A stretch of DNA of 12,617 bases from Spirochaeta_B sp964398645. GTDB lineage: Bacteria; Spirochaetota; Spirochaetia; DSM-27196; DSM-8902. Within the stretch, counting starts at the first letter, position 1, and every line of letters begins with the position of its first letter. Below, one piece after another: positions 6,266-12,617 of this stretch. The stretch spans positions 1 to 12,617 of the forward strand of contig CAYNNU010000051.1 of NCBI GenBank assembly GCA_964398645.1, in the 5' to 3' direction. A program made the translations under genes and the position numbers. The notes beneath the pieces were generated by a model that made no database searches, had not been told where the DNA came from, and worked only from the letters and a program-made list of their open reading frames with translations.

Positions 6266-7530
6266 ATGATGCAAACAACAGGGCCTGCTTCTGCTTCCGG
6301 GGGGATGCAGGTAATAAGCGGTGCACGTGTGGTCGGCCCGCAGGAACTGCTGGAATCAGCCGATATCGTCATTCAGGGTGATCGAATTGTGGAAATAGTT
6401 GAACACCGTGATCCGGAAAACTGGCGCTCTGCTGGGGCGCAAGTTACCGATGCTGGCGGCCTATATGCCCTGCCGGGAATGTTCGATATTCATTCTGATT
6501 ATATTGAGCATATGGCGGCCCCTCGGCCCACATCAATGATGGACTTTACCCTCGCGCTTCGGGAAACCGAGCGGGAACTGGTCGGACATGGAATCACTTG
6601 TATGTTTCATTCGCTTTCTTTGTATAAAACCACAGAGTTTGGCGACCGCCCAATACGTCAGCCGGATAATATAAAGCGCTTTCTGGAGGTTATTGAGCGC
6701 AGTCATCAGGGGCATCATATCATTCGGCATAGATTTCATGCCCGTTTTGAAATCGATATCTTGATAGGATTGCTGAACTGAGGACATACATAGAGCAAAA
6801 ACGGATTCATCTTTTGAGCTTTATGGATCATACCCCGGGTCAGGGACAGTACCGGGATTTGGAGATGTTTCGAAAGACCTTGAAGGGCTATCGTGATTTA
6901 ACGGATACAGAAATTGATCAAATTGTAGAGAAACACCAAAGTCAGGAAAAAATTAGCTTGGAGACCATTCGTGAACTTAGCAATCTGGCAATAGAAAATG
7001 GCATATCGGTAGCCAGTCATGATGATGATACGGTTGAGAAGGTTGCGCTTGTCAAAGACTTTGGCACAAGCATCAGCGAGTTTCCAATCACAATTGAAGT
7101 TGCCCGGGCAGCAAAAGAAGCAGGGTTATTTACCATTGTTGGTGCGCCCAATGTTCTTTTGGGCGGATCACATTCCGGTAATTTGAGCGCTGAAGATGCC
7201 ATTCTTGAGGGGGTTGCCCACATTTTATGTAGTGATTATTACCCGGCAGCTATGCTTCATTCCATTTTTCAGCTGCATCAGAAGTATCCGGATCGCTTAT
7301 CCCTTTCAGAGCTAGTGCGCCTTGTAAGCTTGCATCCAGCGCAGGCAGTAGGGATGGGCGAGGATCATGGTTCGATTGAAGTTGGTAAGAAGGCAGATAT
7401 CTTTCTGGTAGAAATGATTCCTGGTTTTCAGGCTGGTGAGCAAGCTCAGTCGCCGGCTGTCCGAAATGTATGGATTGATGGTGAGCCGGTATATAGCGCT
7501 CAGTACCGTCAGGGAGAAAAACATGGGTGA
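6266..7530 (+). pseudogene. phnM: phnM, triphosphate diphosphohydrolase, split by a -1 frameshift
   Basis: PhnM is an amidohydrolase-family enzyme that removes pyrophosphate from ribose 1-phosphonate 5-triphosphate. The first frame (6266 to TGA at 6779-6781, 171 residues) carries the N-terminal part, including MFDIHSDYIEHM (H76, D78), APRP, and RHRFHARFEI. The second frame, open from before 6763 to TGA at 7528-7530, carries IHLLSFMDHTPGQGQY, ASHDDDT, EFPITIEVA, GAPNVLLGGSHSGN and CSDYYPAAML, all family hallmarks. Adding one G beside 6763 (TTGGATAGG for TTGATAGG) joins them as ILDRIAELRTYIEQ and restores 421 residues with no other defect. AAGGAG precedes the start. Either a genuine recent mutation or a base-call error fits; all family blocks on both sides are intact, so an error or a very recent event is likely. 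Confidence 0.92.
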
Positions 7531-8143
7531 AAATGAGCGAAGATTGGGGTCAGAGCCCTTTTTTCATGCAGGGGTGAGACATTCGGGCTGTCGATTCGGT
7601 GTGTATACTGAAATTGGCGAAAACAACACCTTGGAAAATGTGGACTTTGGGGCCTACAGCTATACCGGGCCAAATGTGATCATTCAGAATACCCGCTTAG
7701 GGCGCTTTGCTAATATTGCAGCTGCCGTGCGCATGGGGCCGACAGATCATCCTATGAACCGGCCGACCCAGCATCATTTTACCTATCGTCGCCGGCTTTT
7801 CGGGCTTGCAGATACAGATGATCAGGCTTTTTTTGCCCATCGAAAGGGGCGCATGCTTGAGGTAGGGCGTGATACATGGTTTGGTCATGGGGCCATAGTG
7901 CTGCCGGATGTTCAGATTGGTGATGGGGCGGTAATTGGTGCAGGTAGCGTTGTTACACGAGATGTACCGCCCTATGCCATTGTGGTTGGAAATCCTGCGC
8001 ATATTGTCCGCTATCGATTTGAACAGGAAGTTATCAATAGGCTTCAGGAAGTGGCCTGGTGGGATTGGCCACATAGTAAACTCAAGGAATGTCTGGATGA
8101 TTTTAGTCTACCCGTTGAGGCATTCTTGGAAAAACATAGCTGA
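7523..8143 (+). CDS. phn-cluster hexapeptide (left-handed beta-helix) acyltransferase
   Basis: This gene encodes 206 residues from the ATG at 7523, which overlaps the phnM stop by 8 bases and has an AGGGAG ribosome binding site. Isoleucine/valine-rich hexapeptide turns run through about 23-70 and 113-150 (for example VGRDTWFGHGAIV, then VQIGDGAVIGAGSVVT), ending in the DVPPYAIVVGNPAHIVRYRF signature of xenobiotic/chloramphenicol-type acetyltransferases. The loop between the two helix parts, around MGPTDHPMNRPTQHHF (71-86), should carry the catalytic His (His76 is my candidate). A family of such transferases is known from phosphonate clusters (as I recall, TIGR03308), but its substrate is not established. 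An acetyl-CoA-dependent modification of an aminophosphonate or a pathway sugar, in place of PhnO, is a plausible guess. The last 40 residues form a helical tail. Confidence 0.88.
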   Translation: MGENERRLGSEPFFHAGVRHSGCRFGVYTEIGENNTLENVDFGAYSYTGPNVIIQNTRLGRFANIAAAVRMGPTDHPMNRPTQHHFTYRRRLFGLADTDDQAFFAHRKGRMLEVGRDTWFGHGAIVLPDVQIGDGAVIGAGSVVTRDVPPYAIVVGNPAHIVRYRFEQEVINRLQEVAWWDWPHSKLKECLDDFSLPVEAFLEKHS

Positions 8144-8156
8144 AACAGGGGGAAAT

Positions 8157-8888
8157 ATGAAACCCGAAAAAACACTTTCGGCAGAAGACAATTTGTTGGA
8201 GATTGATAATATCAGCAAGAATTTCACCTTGCATCATCAAGGAAAAGTAATTCATGGATGCCGGGATATATCATTGCATGTCGGATCCGGGGAGTTTGTA
8301 GGAATTACCGGCCGAAGCGGGAGTGGAAAATCAACCATTTTACGAATGATTTATCGGACCTATTTACCGCAGGATGGCGAAATTCGCTATCGTAGTCAGG
8401 CTTTCGGCTGGATTAGCATGAACAAAGCAACAGAACAACAGGTTTTGTATTTGCGTCGGCATGAAATTGGGTATGTGAGTCAGTTTTTGCAGGTCATTCC
8501 CCGCACAACCGCCCGGCAGATAATTGAACAAGCTGTGCGTGAAACCGGCGCAGATGATGAACAGGCACAAAGCCGGGCACAAACAATGCTCGATCACTTT
8601 GAGCTTGATCCTGATTTGCATGATGCCTTTCCCTATACATTCAGCGGGGGGGAGCGTTTGCGTCTGGGTATAGCCCGGGCGATGGCTCAGCGTCCGCGCT
8701 TACTGCTGCTGGATGAGCCTACTGCCAGTTTGGATAATCATTCAAAGCAGAAGGTGCGGGACCTCATTGAGCAGTTAAAGGCTGAAGGAACTACCATGCT
8801 TGGAATCTTCCATGATCTTGAGTTTATGGAAGGTTTGTGTGACAGGGAATATGCTATGGCAGAGGGGTCTCATGTCCAGACAAACTGA
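8157..8888 (+). CDS. phnL: C-P lyase ABC-type ATPase PhnL
   Basis: This gene encodes 243 residues (E. coli 226). The ATG at 8157 has AGGGGGA just upstream; in-frame codons before it only translate the transferase gene in another frame. Motifs are Walker A GRSGSGKS (52-59), the PhnL-specific VSQFLQVIPRTTA block (107-119, with Q-loop Gln109), signature FSGGERLRLGIARA (162-175), Walker B LLLLDEP (182-188) and switch His219 in GIFHD. The YLPQDGEI string after Walker A is also typical. PhnL acts with PhnG, H and I in forming the ribose 1-phosphonate 5-triphosphate and, with PhnK, can sit on the core complex. An N-terminal extension of about ten residues is not in E. coli. It overlaps phnPP by 17 bases. 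Confidence 0.95.
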   Translation: MKPEKTLSAEDNLLEIDNISKNFTLHHQGKVIHGCRDISLHVGSGEFVGITGRSGSGKSTILRMIYRTYLPQDGEIRYRSQAFGWISMNKATEQQVLYLRRHEIGYVSQFLQVIPRTTARQIIEQAVRETGADDEQAQSRAQTMLDHFELDPDLHDAFPYTFSGGERLRLGIARAMAQRPRLLLLDEPTASLDNHSKQKVRDLIEQLKAEGTTMLGIFHDLEFMEGLCDREYAMAEGSHVQTN

Positions 8889-9828
8889 TGTTCCGCATGG
8901 GGGTATGCCCCGATGGGCTGATTTGCATTGCCATTCACGCATTTCTGATGGAAGTTACAGCCCGCAGGGGCTTGTTCGTTTGGCTCGTGCCCGGGGCTTA
9001 TCTGTTTTGTCCATAACCGATCATGATACAAGCCCGTTTGGAGCCGGCGGTTCGGATGGGGCTGGATGGCAGGGTTGGGACGAGTTGCGGGAACAGGCTG
9101 CGGGCTTGGATGTTCGCTTGATCCCCGGTGCCGAAATATCGGCCCGGGATGGAAAGCGGCGGATTCATTTGCTGGCTTACTGGCCTGAAGGAAACACTGC
9201 TGACAGCCATGTGGAAGCATTATGCTCGCCGACTCGAAGCGCTCGGGACGAAATGACACGTAGCCACATTCAGACTCTAACTGGTATGGGCTTGCCAATC
9301 TGTGTGGAAGATGTCGAAGCTGAGGCGCAAGGTGGCAATTCAGGCTTGCCAGCAGCCGGTGTAGCTCAGCGGGATGGTTTTACCCGCGGATTTTTTCGGG
9401 TTTTGTATAAACAACATATAATGAGTGTCTTGCTGCAGCGCGGTTTGGCGGATTCCATGTATGGTGAATTTTACAAACAGCATTTTAAGGGCGGGGGCCC
9501 CTGCGATAGGGATATTGACTATCCAGATATTCGCTCGGCAGTCGCAGCAGTTGTAGCGGACGGGGCACTTCCGGTGCTGGCTCACCCGGGTTTGCAGGAT
9601 AGTTTTGATCTTGTTGCAGAGCTGGCCGAACTCGGTCTTTGGGGTATAGAGTTGAATCATGAGGCTCACGATGAAAGAGCCCGTCATATTATTCTGGGTT
9701 TGGCAAAGAAACATGACCTCTTTCTTACTGGCGGGAGTGATTATCATGGCGAATACGGAGGAGCAACTGCCTTGGGCGACATTGTTGCTCCAGCCGCATT
9801 TTTTTCTGCTGAAAACCCTCTGCTCTAA
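8872..9828 (+). CDS. phnPP: PHP-family 5-phosphoribosyl 1,2-cyclic phosphate dihydrolase (PhnPP)
   Basis: This gene encodes 318 residues. The start ATG at 8872 lies inside the end of phnL, and GAGGGG is a few bases before it. The PHP metal ligands are visible in order: DLHCH (H19, H21), D26 in SDG, TDHD (H51), PGAEIS (E88), H99, H183, AHPG (H238) and GSDYHG (D290, H292). These can build the three-metal centre of the family. The enzyme studied in Eggerthella lenta hydrolyses both esters of the cyclic phosphate left by PhnJ, giving ribose 5-phosphate and phosphate. Placement as last gene of a C-P lyase unit without phnP or phnN supports the same role. A general PHP phosphoesterase is the alternative. 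The stop is 7 bases from the convergent phnE stop. Confidence 0.87.
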   Translation: MSRQTDVPHGGMPRWADLHCHSRISDGSYSPQGLVRLARARGLSVLSITDHDTSPFGAGGSDGAGWQGWDELREQAAGLDVRLIPGAEISARDGKRRIHLLAYWPEGNTADSHVEALCSPTRSARDEMTRSHIQTLTGMGLPICVEDVEAEAQGGNSGLPAAGVAQRDGFTRGFFRVLYKQHIMSVLLQRGLADSMYGEFYKQHFKGGGPCDRDIDYPDIRSAVAAVVADGALPVLAHPGLQDSFDLVAELAELGLWGIELNHEAHDERARHIILGLAKKHDLFLTGGSDYHGEYGGATALGDIVAPAAFFSAENPLL

Positions 9829-9835
9829 TCTGGTT

Positions 9836-10705
9836 TTACTGTTTGTTAATGTGATATTTTTTTTGCAATTGAGTGGCGATCAGTTCCATAAGCAAAGCGG
9901 TAGCAAGAATCAGGTAGGTTGCAAAACCGATCTCCCGGATATCAAAAAAGTAGCTGGATGCCATAAAGAGCTGGTAGCCGATTCCGCCGGCTCCAGCAGC
10001 CGCACCCATGGCTACAGCAACAGCAAAGTTCACTTCAAAACGCATAAAAGTCCAGCTTATCAGTGCTGTTATTGAGCTTGGAAGAACAGCTTGAAAAACA
10101 ATATGCCACCAGGTTGCGCCGGATGCTTTCAGAGCATCGATAGTGCCGGCATCAATTTCTTCAAAGGTTTCTGAGTATGCTTTTAGCAAATAGCCGATAG
10201 TGTGGAAACTCATGCCAATAACCGCAGCAACTGAACCCATTCCAGCGCCTATGGCAAAAATCAACACCCAAAGAACCGTTGGAACGGAACGTATTATTGC
10301 AACAAATCCTTTAATAATTGCGCTCGATTGCGCATTGCCAAGGTTTTTGGCGGCAAAGAGGCCGAGAAACAGGGCAATTACTGCTCCAAGAATGGTCGTT
10401 AAAAAAGCCAAAGCCAGAGTGGTCCCGACCAGCTTTAAGCCGGCAATTAAAACGAGGGCCCAATTTCCTTCAGCTGCGTTAAAGTGAGACGCTACTCCTC
10501 GGGGAGAACCAAACATCTGCCCTAGATATTTGAAAGTCTGGATGCTGGATTCGGCCAGGTCGGCACCCTTTGTGTCTATGGTAATAAATCCAAAGAGGGT
10601 AATCAGAATCAGCATAAGTAATGTACCATTTACCCAAACTGTTGATCTGTTTAAGCGGTGAACGACTATTTTGCCGTTACGTGGTTTGCGGATAGGGCTT
10701 GTCAT
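9836..10705 (-). CDS. phnE: phosphonate ABC transporter permease, second PhnE
   Basis: This gene encodes 289 residues. It is an inner-membrane permease of the PhnE/BPD type 1 family, with hydrophobic segments near 25-43, 84-119, 131-155, 157-172, 212-245 and 260-278. The EAA loop that contacts the ATPase is clear at about 189-211 (DALKASGATWWHIVFQAVLPS), with the family's Gly and Pro in place. RSVPTVLWVLIFAIGAGMG is a PhnE hallmark. The long basic N-terminus (residues 1-22) should be cytoplasmic. The start ATG overlaps the stop of the upstream phnE by ATGA, with AAGGAG ten bases before. Two adjacent phnE genes point to a heterodimeric permease. It is the last gene of its unit. Confidence 0.93.
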   Translation of the reverse strand: MTSPIRKPRNGKIVVHRLNRSTVWVNGTLLMLILITLFGFITIDTKGADLAESSIQTFKYLGQMFGSPRGVASHFNAAEGNWALVLIAGLKLVGTTLALAFLTTILGAVIALFLGLFAAKNLGNAQSSAIIKGFVAIIRSVPTVLWVLIFAIGAGMGSVAAVIGMSFHTIGYLLKAYSETFEEIDAGTIDALKASGATWWHIVFQAVLPSSITALISWTFMRFEVNFAVAVAMGAAAGAGGIGYQLFMASSYFFDIREIGFATYLILATALLMELIATQLQKKYHINKQ

Positions 10706-11472
10706 AGGATTATTCTCCTTAGGGTGTTGCTGATTATTTCAATGCTAAGAACAACTGCAACAATGGCAATTATTACCAGGGCCGCGCTGGAGTACTGCAG
10801 ACTTTTATAGTAAACGCTGAACATAAATCCGATTCCCGAACCGGTGAGCAATCCGACAAGGGTAGCGCTACGGATATTGGTTTCTATTACAAAAAGTACC
10901 CAACTAAGCATTTGCGGTAATGAGCCGGGAACTACCGCCTGTGAAATAACATGGCTGTAGGAAGCTCCTGTGGCCCGTAGGGCTTCAGCTGTAAGGTCGG
11001 CGTTAGCATCAATAGAATCCATGAATGCGCGGGTAAGAAATCCGAAGGAAGCAAAGAACAGGGCCAGAAAACCGGTAAAAGAACTTTGTCCAAAACTCAG
11101 CAAAAATATCATTGCCCAAGCGGCAACCGGAATGTTCCTGCCCAGACTGGCAGCAATGCGGCTGATGCCGGCTAGAAATTGATTGTGGCCGGTTGTTTTT
11201 GCACCCATTATGGCAAAAATGAAGCTGAATACTGCAGCAGTCATGCTGGCCATAATGCTCATAAGAATTGTTTCAACCAATTTGTCGATGATTCGCGGTA
11301 GCTTTTCCAGGGCGCTTGCCGTCGGCACCATGTTGTTTATTAGCCACATAACAACTTCAGGTATAGCGGTAATTGCCCGCCAGAGGCTAAAATCCGTAGC
11401 GCTGGAGGCCACCCAAATAAGGCCTAAAAACAGAGCAACGTAGCTAGTGCGGCGGAGTTTAGTCAAGGTCAT
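10702..11472 (-). CDS. phnE: phosphonate ABC transporter permease, first PhnE
   Basis: This gene encodes 256 residues from the ATG at 11472, which has GGGGGA about nine bases upstream. The longer frame from 11508 would overlap phnC further and lacks such a site. Hydrophobic segments lie near 10-28, 67-90, 114-145, 186-219 and 230-248. The EAA loop is at about 163-186 (EALRATGASYSHVISQAVVPGSLPQ-type), which identifies it as an ABC importer permease. GRNIPVAAWAMIFLLSFG matches the PhnE region that in the second copy reads RSVPTVLWVLIF. It overlaps phnC by 14 bases and the second phnE by 4, so the three are surely cotranscribed and coupled. Confidence 0.93.
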   Translation of the reverse strand: MTLTKLRRTSYVALFLGLIWVASSATDFSLWRAITAIPEVVMWLINNMVPTASALEKLPRIIDKLVETILMSIMASMTAAVFSFIFAIMGAKTTGHNQFLAGISRIAASLGRNIPVAAWAMIFLLSFGQSSFTGFLALFFASFGFLTRAFMDSIDANADLTAEALRATGASYSHVISQAVVPGSLPQMLSWVLFVIETNIRSATLVGLLTGSGIGFMFSVYYKSLQYSSAALVIIAIVAVVLSIEIISNTLRRIIL

Positions 11473-12226
11473 GGATAAGTTCCCCCGCTTCTGCTCCGTA
11501 AATATCATATATGCGCTTCGTTTTCAATTTATCCGGCGAGTCGTTAAATACCAGCTTGCCCTGGTTGAAGCCCAAGATGCGGTCAGCGTATTTTTTTGCT
11601 ACATCCACTTGATGGAGGTTTATGAACATGGTTATTCCCATTTCCACCTGCACTTTTTTCAGATAGTCCATGATGATTTTTGCAGAAGATGGGTCCAGGC
11701 TGCTGATTGGCTCGTCTCCCAATATCATCATTGGATCTTGAACAAGGGCGCGGGCGATGCCAACACGTTGTTTTTGACCGCCAGAGAGTTGGTCTGAGCG
11801 GCGGTATACATAATCTTCCAGGCCGAGAAGTTTCAAAACAGCCATGGCCTTTTCTTTTTCTTCTTCACTATAAATGCCCAGAATGCCTTCCAAGCTGTTT
11901 TTGTAGCCCAATCTTCCATGGAGAACATTTTCCAAAACACTCAAGCGCGGAACAAGATTGTAGTGCTGAAAAATCATGCCGATTTTTGCCCGGGCCTGGC
12001 GAAGTCGGCGGCCCCGGAGACTTCGCATATCAAGATTATCATAGATGACCTGTCCATCTGATGCTTCGATTAAACGGTTTATGCATCGGATCAAGGTGGT
12101 TTTGCCGCTTCCGGATGGGCCGATAACAGCAACGAACTCGCCTTTTTTTACCGAAAAGTTTACTTCAGCAAGGGCTTGGACATCCTGGTAGTATTTTGTG
12201 AGGTTCTTAATATTCAAAAGCGCCAT
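11459..12226 (-). CDS. phnC: phosphonate ABC transporter ATP-binding protein PhnC
   Basis: This gene encodes 255 residues. The ATG at 12226 is chosen because AGGAGA lies eight bases before it and the protein then opens MALLNIKNLTKYY as expected. The longer frame from 12307 would translate the intergenic hairpin. Motifs are Walker A GPSGSGKT (36-43), Q-loop Gln87, signature LSGGQKQR (147-154), Walker B MMILGDEP (166-173) and switch His205. The block NLVPRLSVLENVLHGRLG after the Q-loop is diagnostic of PhnC among ABC ATPases. It powers import with the two PhnE permeases that follow. It lies 90 bases after phnD with a strong hairpin between. Confidence 0.95.
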   Translation of the reverse strand: MALLNIKNLTKYYQDVQALAEVNFSVKKGEFVAVIGPSGSGKTTLIRCINRLIEASDGQVIYDNLDMRSLRGRRLRQARAKIGMIFQHYNLVPRLSVLENVLHGRLGYKNSLEGILGIYSEEEKEKAMAVLKLLGLEDYVYRRSDQLSGGQKQRVGIARALVQDPMMILGDEPISSLDPSSAKIIMDYLKKVQVEMGITMFINLHQVDVAKKYADRILGFNQGKLVFNDSPDKLKTKRIYDIYGAEAGELIHDLD

Positions 12227-12266
12227 GGCGTTCTCCTGGGGAATCGTTTCGTAGGTATGGAAAAGT

Positions 12267-12292
12267 GCAGGGGAGGATTGCTCCCCCCCTGC
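12267..12292 (-). promoter_or_regulatory. strong hairpin between phnD and phnC
   Basis: Read on the minus strand, an 11-bp stem (one G-T wobble; outer arms GCAGGGG and CCCCTGC) closes a four-base loop GCAA, a stable GNRA tetraloop. It begins 25 bases after the phnD stop and ends about 40 bases before the phnC start. Only TTTT follows on the minus strand (after AC), so it is a weak or leaky terminator at best. Such hairpins after the binding-protein gene commonly protect the 3' end of its transcript and lower expression of the downstream ATPase and permease genes. That role is inferred. Confidence 0.6.
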
Positions 12293-12316
12293 GGTTTTTA
12301 CTTGCATTATTATGAA

Positions 12317-12617
12317 TTACTCAGCCAAGGCACGAATAGGATCGTACCAATCATCGGTTACGGAAACAAAGCGCTGTCCCTGGCGGAACAGGCCACGAAC
12401 TTGAGATTCTCTGGGAACAAAGATCAGCTCGTTTTCAGCAACTGCATCGCTGGTGAGAGCTGCTCGAACTGCTTCAACTTCTTCGTCGCTCAAAAGATTG
12501 GTATTCATTACGATTGGAGCGTTTAGAACAGGAACAGTTGCAACCAGAACTACTTCCATGCCGGGAACCTGGTCGAAAGGAGCATCAGCATTGTCGATTA
12601 CACGAATAACATCGCCG
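12317..12617 (-). CDS. phnD: phosphonate-binding protein PhnD, C-terminal part
   Basis: The frame runs from the window edge (its N-terminus lies beyond base 12617) to a TAA at 12319-12317, giving 99 visible residues. The visible sequence includes GDVIRVIDNADAP, VLVATVPVLNAPIVMNTNL and the terminal VSVTDDWYDPIRALAE. The VVLVATVPVLNAPIVM strand and the W/YDPIR-type end are typical of the closing lobe of PhnD-family periplasmic phosphonate/phosphate-binding proteins. Apart from the edge nothing is broken. It is the first visible gene of the import unit phnD-phnC-phnE-phnE. The signal peptide and ligand site are outside the window, so substrate cannot be judged. Confidence 0.85.
   Translation of the reverse strand, partial: GDVIRVIDNADAPFDQVPGMEVVLVATVPVLNAPIVMNTNLLSDEEVEAVRAALTSDAVAENELIFVPRESQVRGLFRQGQRFVSVTDDWYDPIRALAE

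Noticed and set aside
6755..6781. Programmed -1 ribosomal frameshift in phnM
   Set aside because: The direction would fit, but the sequence around 6751-6781 has no slippery X XXY YYZ heptamer, and this enzyme family is not known to use recoding.
7935..8156. Upstream extension of phnL
   Set aside because: The extra 74 residues overlap the transferase gene in another frame and match no PhnL; the ATG at 8157 has a good ribosome binding site.
12227..12307. 27-residue N-terminal extension of PhnC
   Set aside because: It would translate the intergenic hairpin, resembles no ABC ATPase N-terminus, and the ATG at 12226 has a strong ribosome binding site.

Overview
This window is dominated by a phosphonate-utilisation (C-P lyase) island made of two converging transcription units, with two unrelated small genes at the left edge. 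The organism is a bacterium of roughly even base composition with clear GGAGG/AAGGAG ribosome binding sites. It has a putative lipoprotein with a relaxed lipobox, which suggests a diderm. The combination of PhnPP, a hexapeptide transferase in the phn cluster and a relaxed lipobox would fit a spirochaete, but nothing here proves that and I hold it loosely.

Layout: 1-143 holds the possible last codons of an upstream gene and a weak promoter. 144-464 (+) is a small coiled-coil lipoprotein. 487-1566 (-) is a four-helix membrane protein of the DUF3592 type. 1567-1681 is a divergent promoter region. From 1682 to 9828 (+) runs phnF (GntR/UTRA repressor), phnG, phnH, phnI, phnJ, phnK, phnM (frameshifted), a left-handed beta-helix acetyltransferase-like gene, phnL and a PHP-family phosphodiesterase (phnPP). 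From the right edge back to 9836 (-) runs phnD (only its C-terminal 99 residues are in the window), phnC, phnE and a second phnE, which form the phosphonate ABC importer. The two units meet tail to tail with only 7 bp between stop codons.

How they work together: PhnD/C/E/E would import phosphonates. PhnG, H, I and L couple the phosphonate to the ribose of ATP. PhnM removes pyrophosphate. PhnJ (radical SAM, with its Cys cluster intact) breaks the C-P bond and leaves 5-phosphoribosyl 1,2-cyclic phosphate. PhnPP then hydrolyses both ester bonds to ribose 5-phosphate and phosphate. This explains why no phnP or phnN is present here. PhnF probably represses the unit and may act at a perfect 16-bp palindrome just before phnG.

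Points that stand out: a single missing base splits phnM; PhnK carries a CxxC...CxxC insert before its Walker A motif; a strong GNRA-capped hairpin lies between phnD and phnC; and the operon is almost fully overlapped or translationally coupled. I see no RNA genes, mobile elements or CRISPR arrays, and no gene-free stretch longer than 300 bases.
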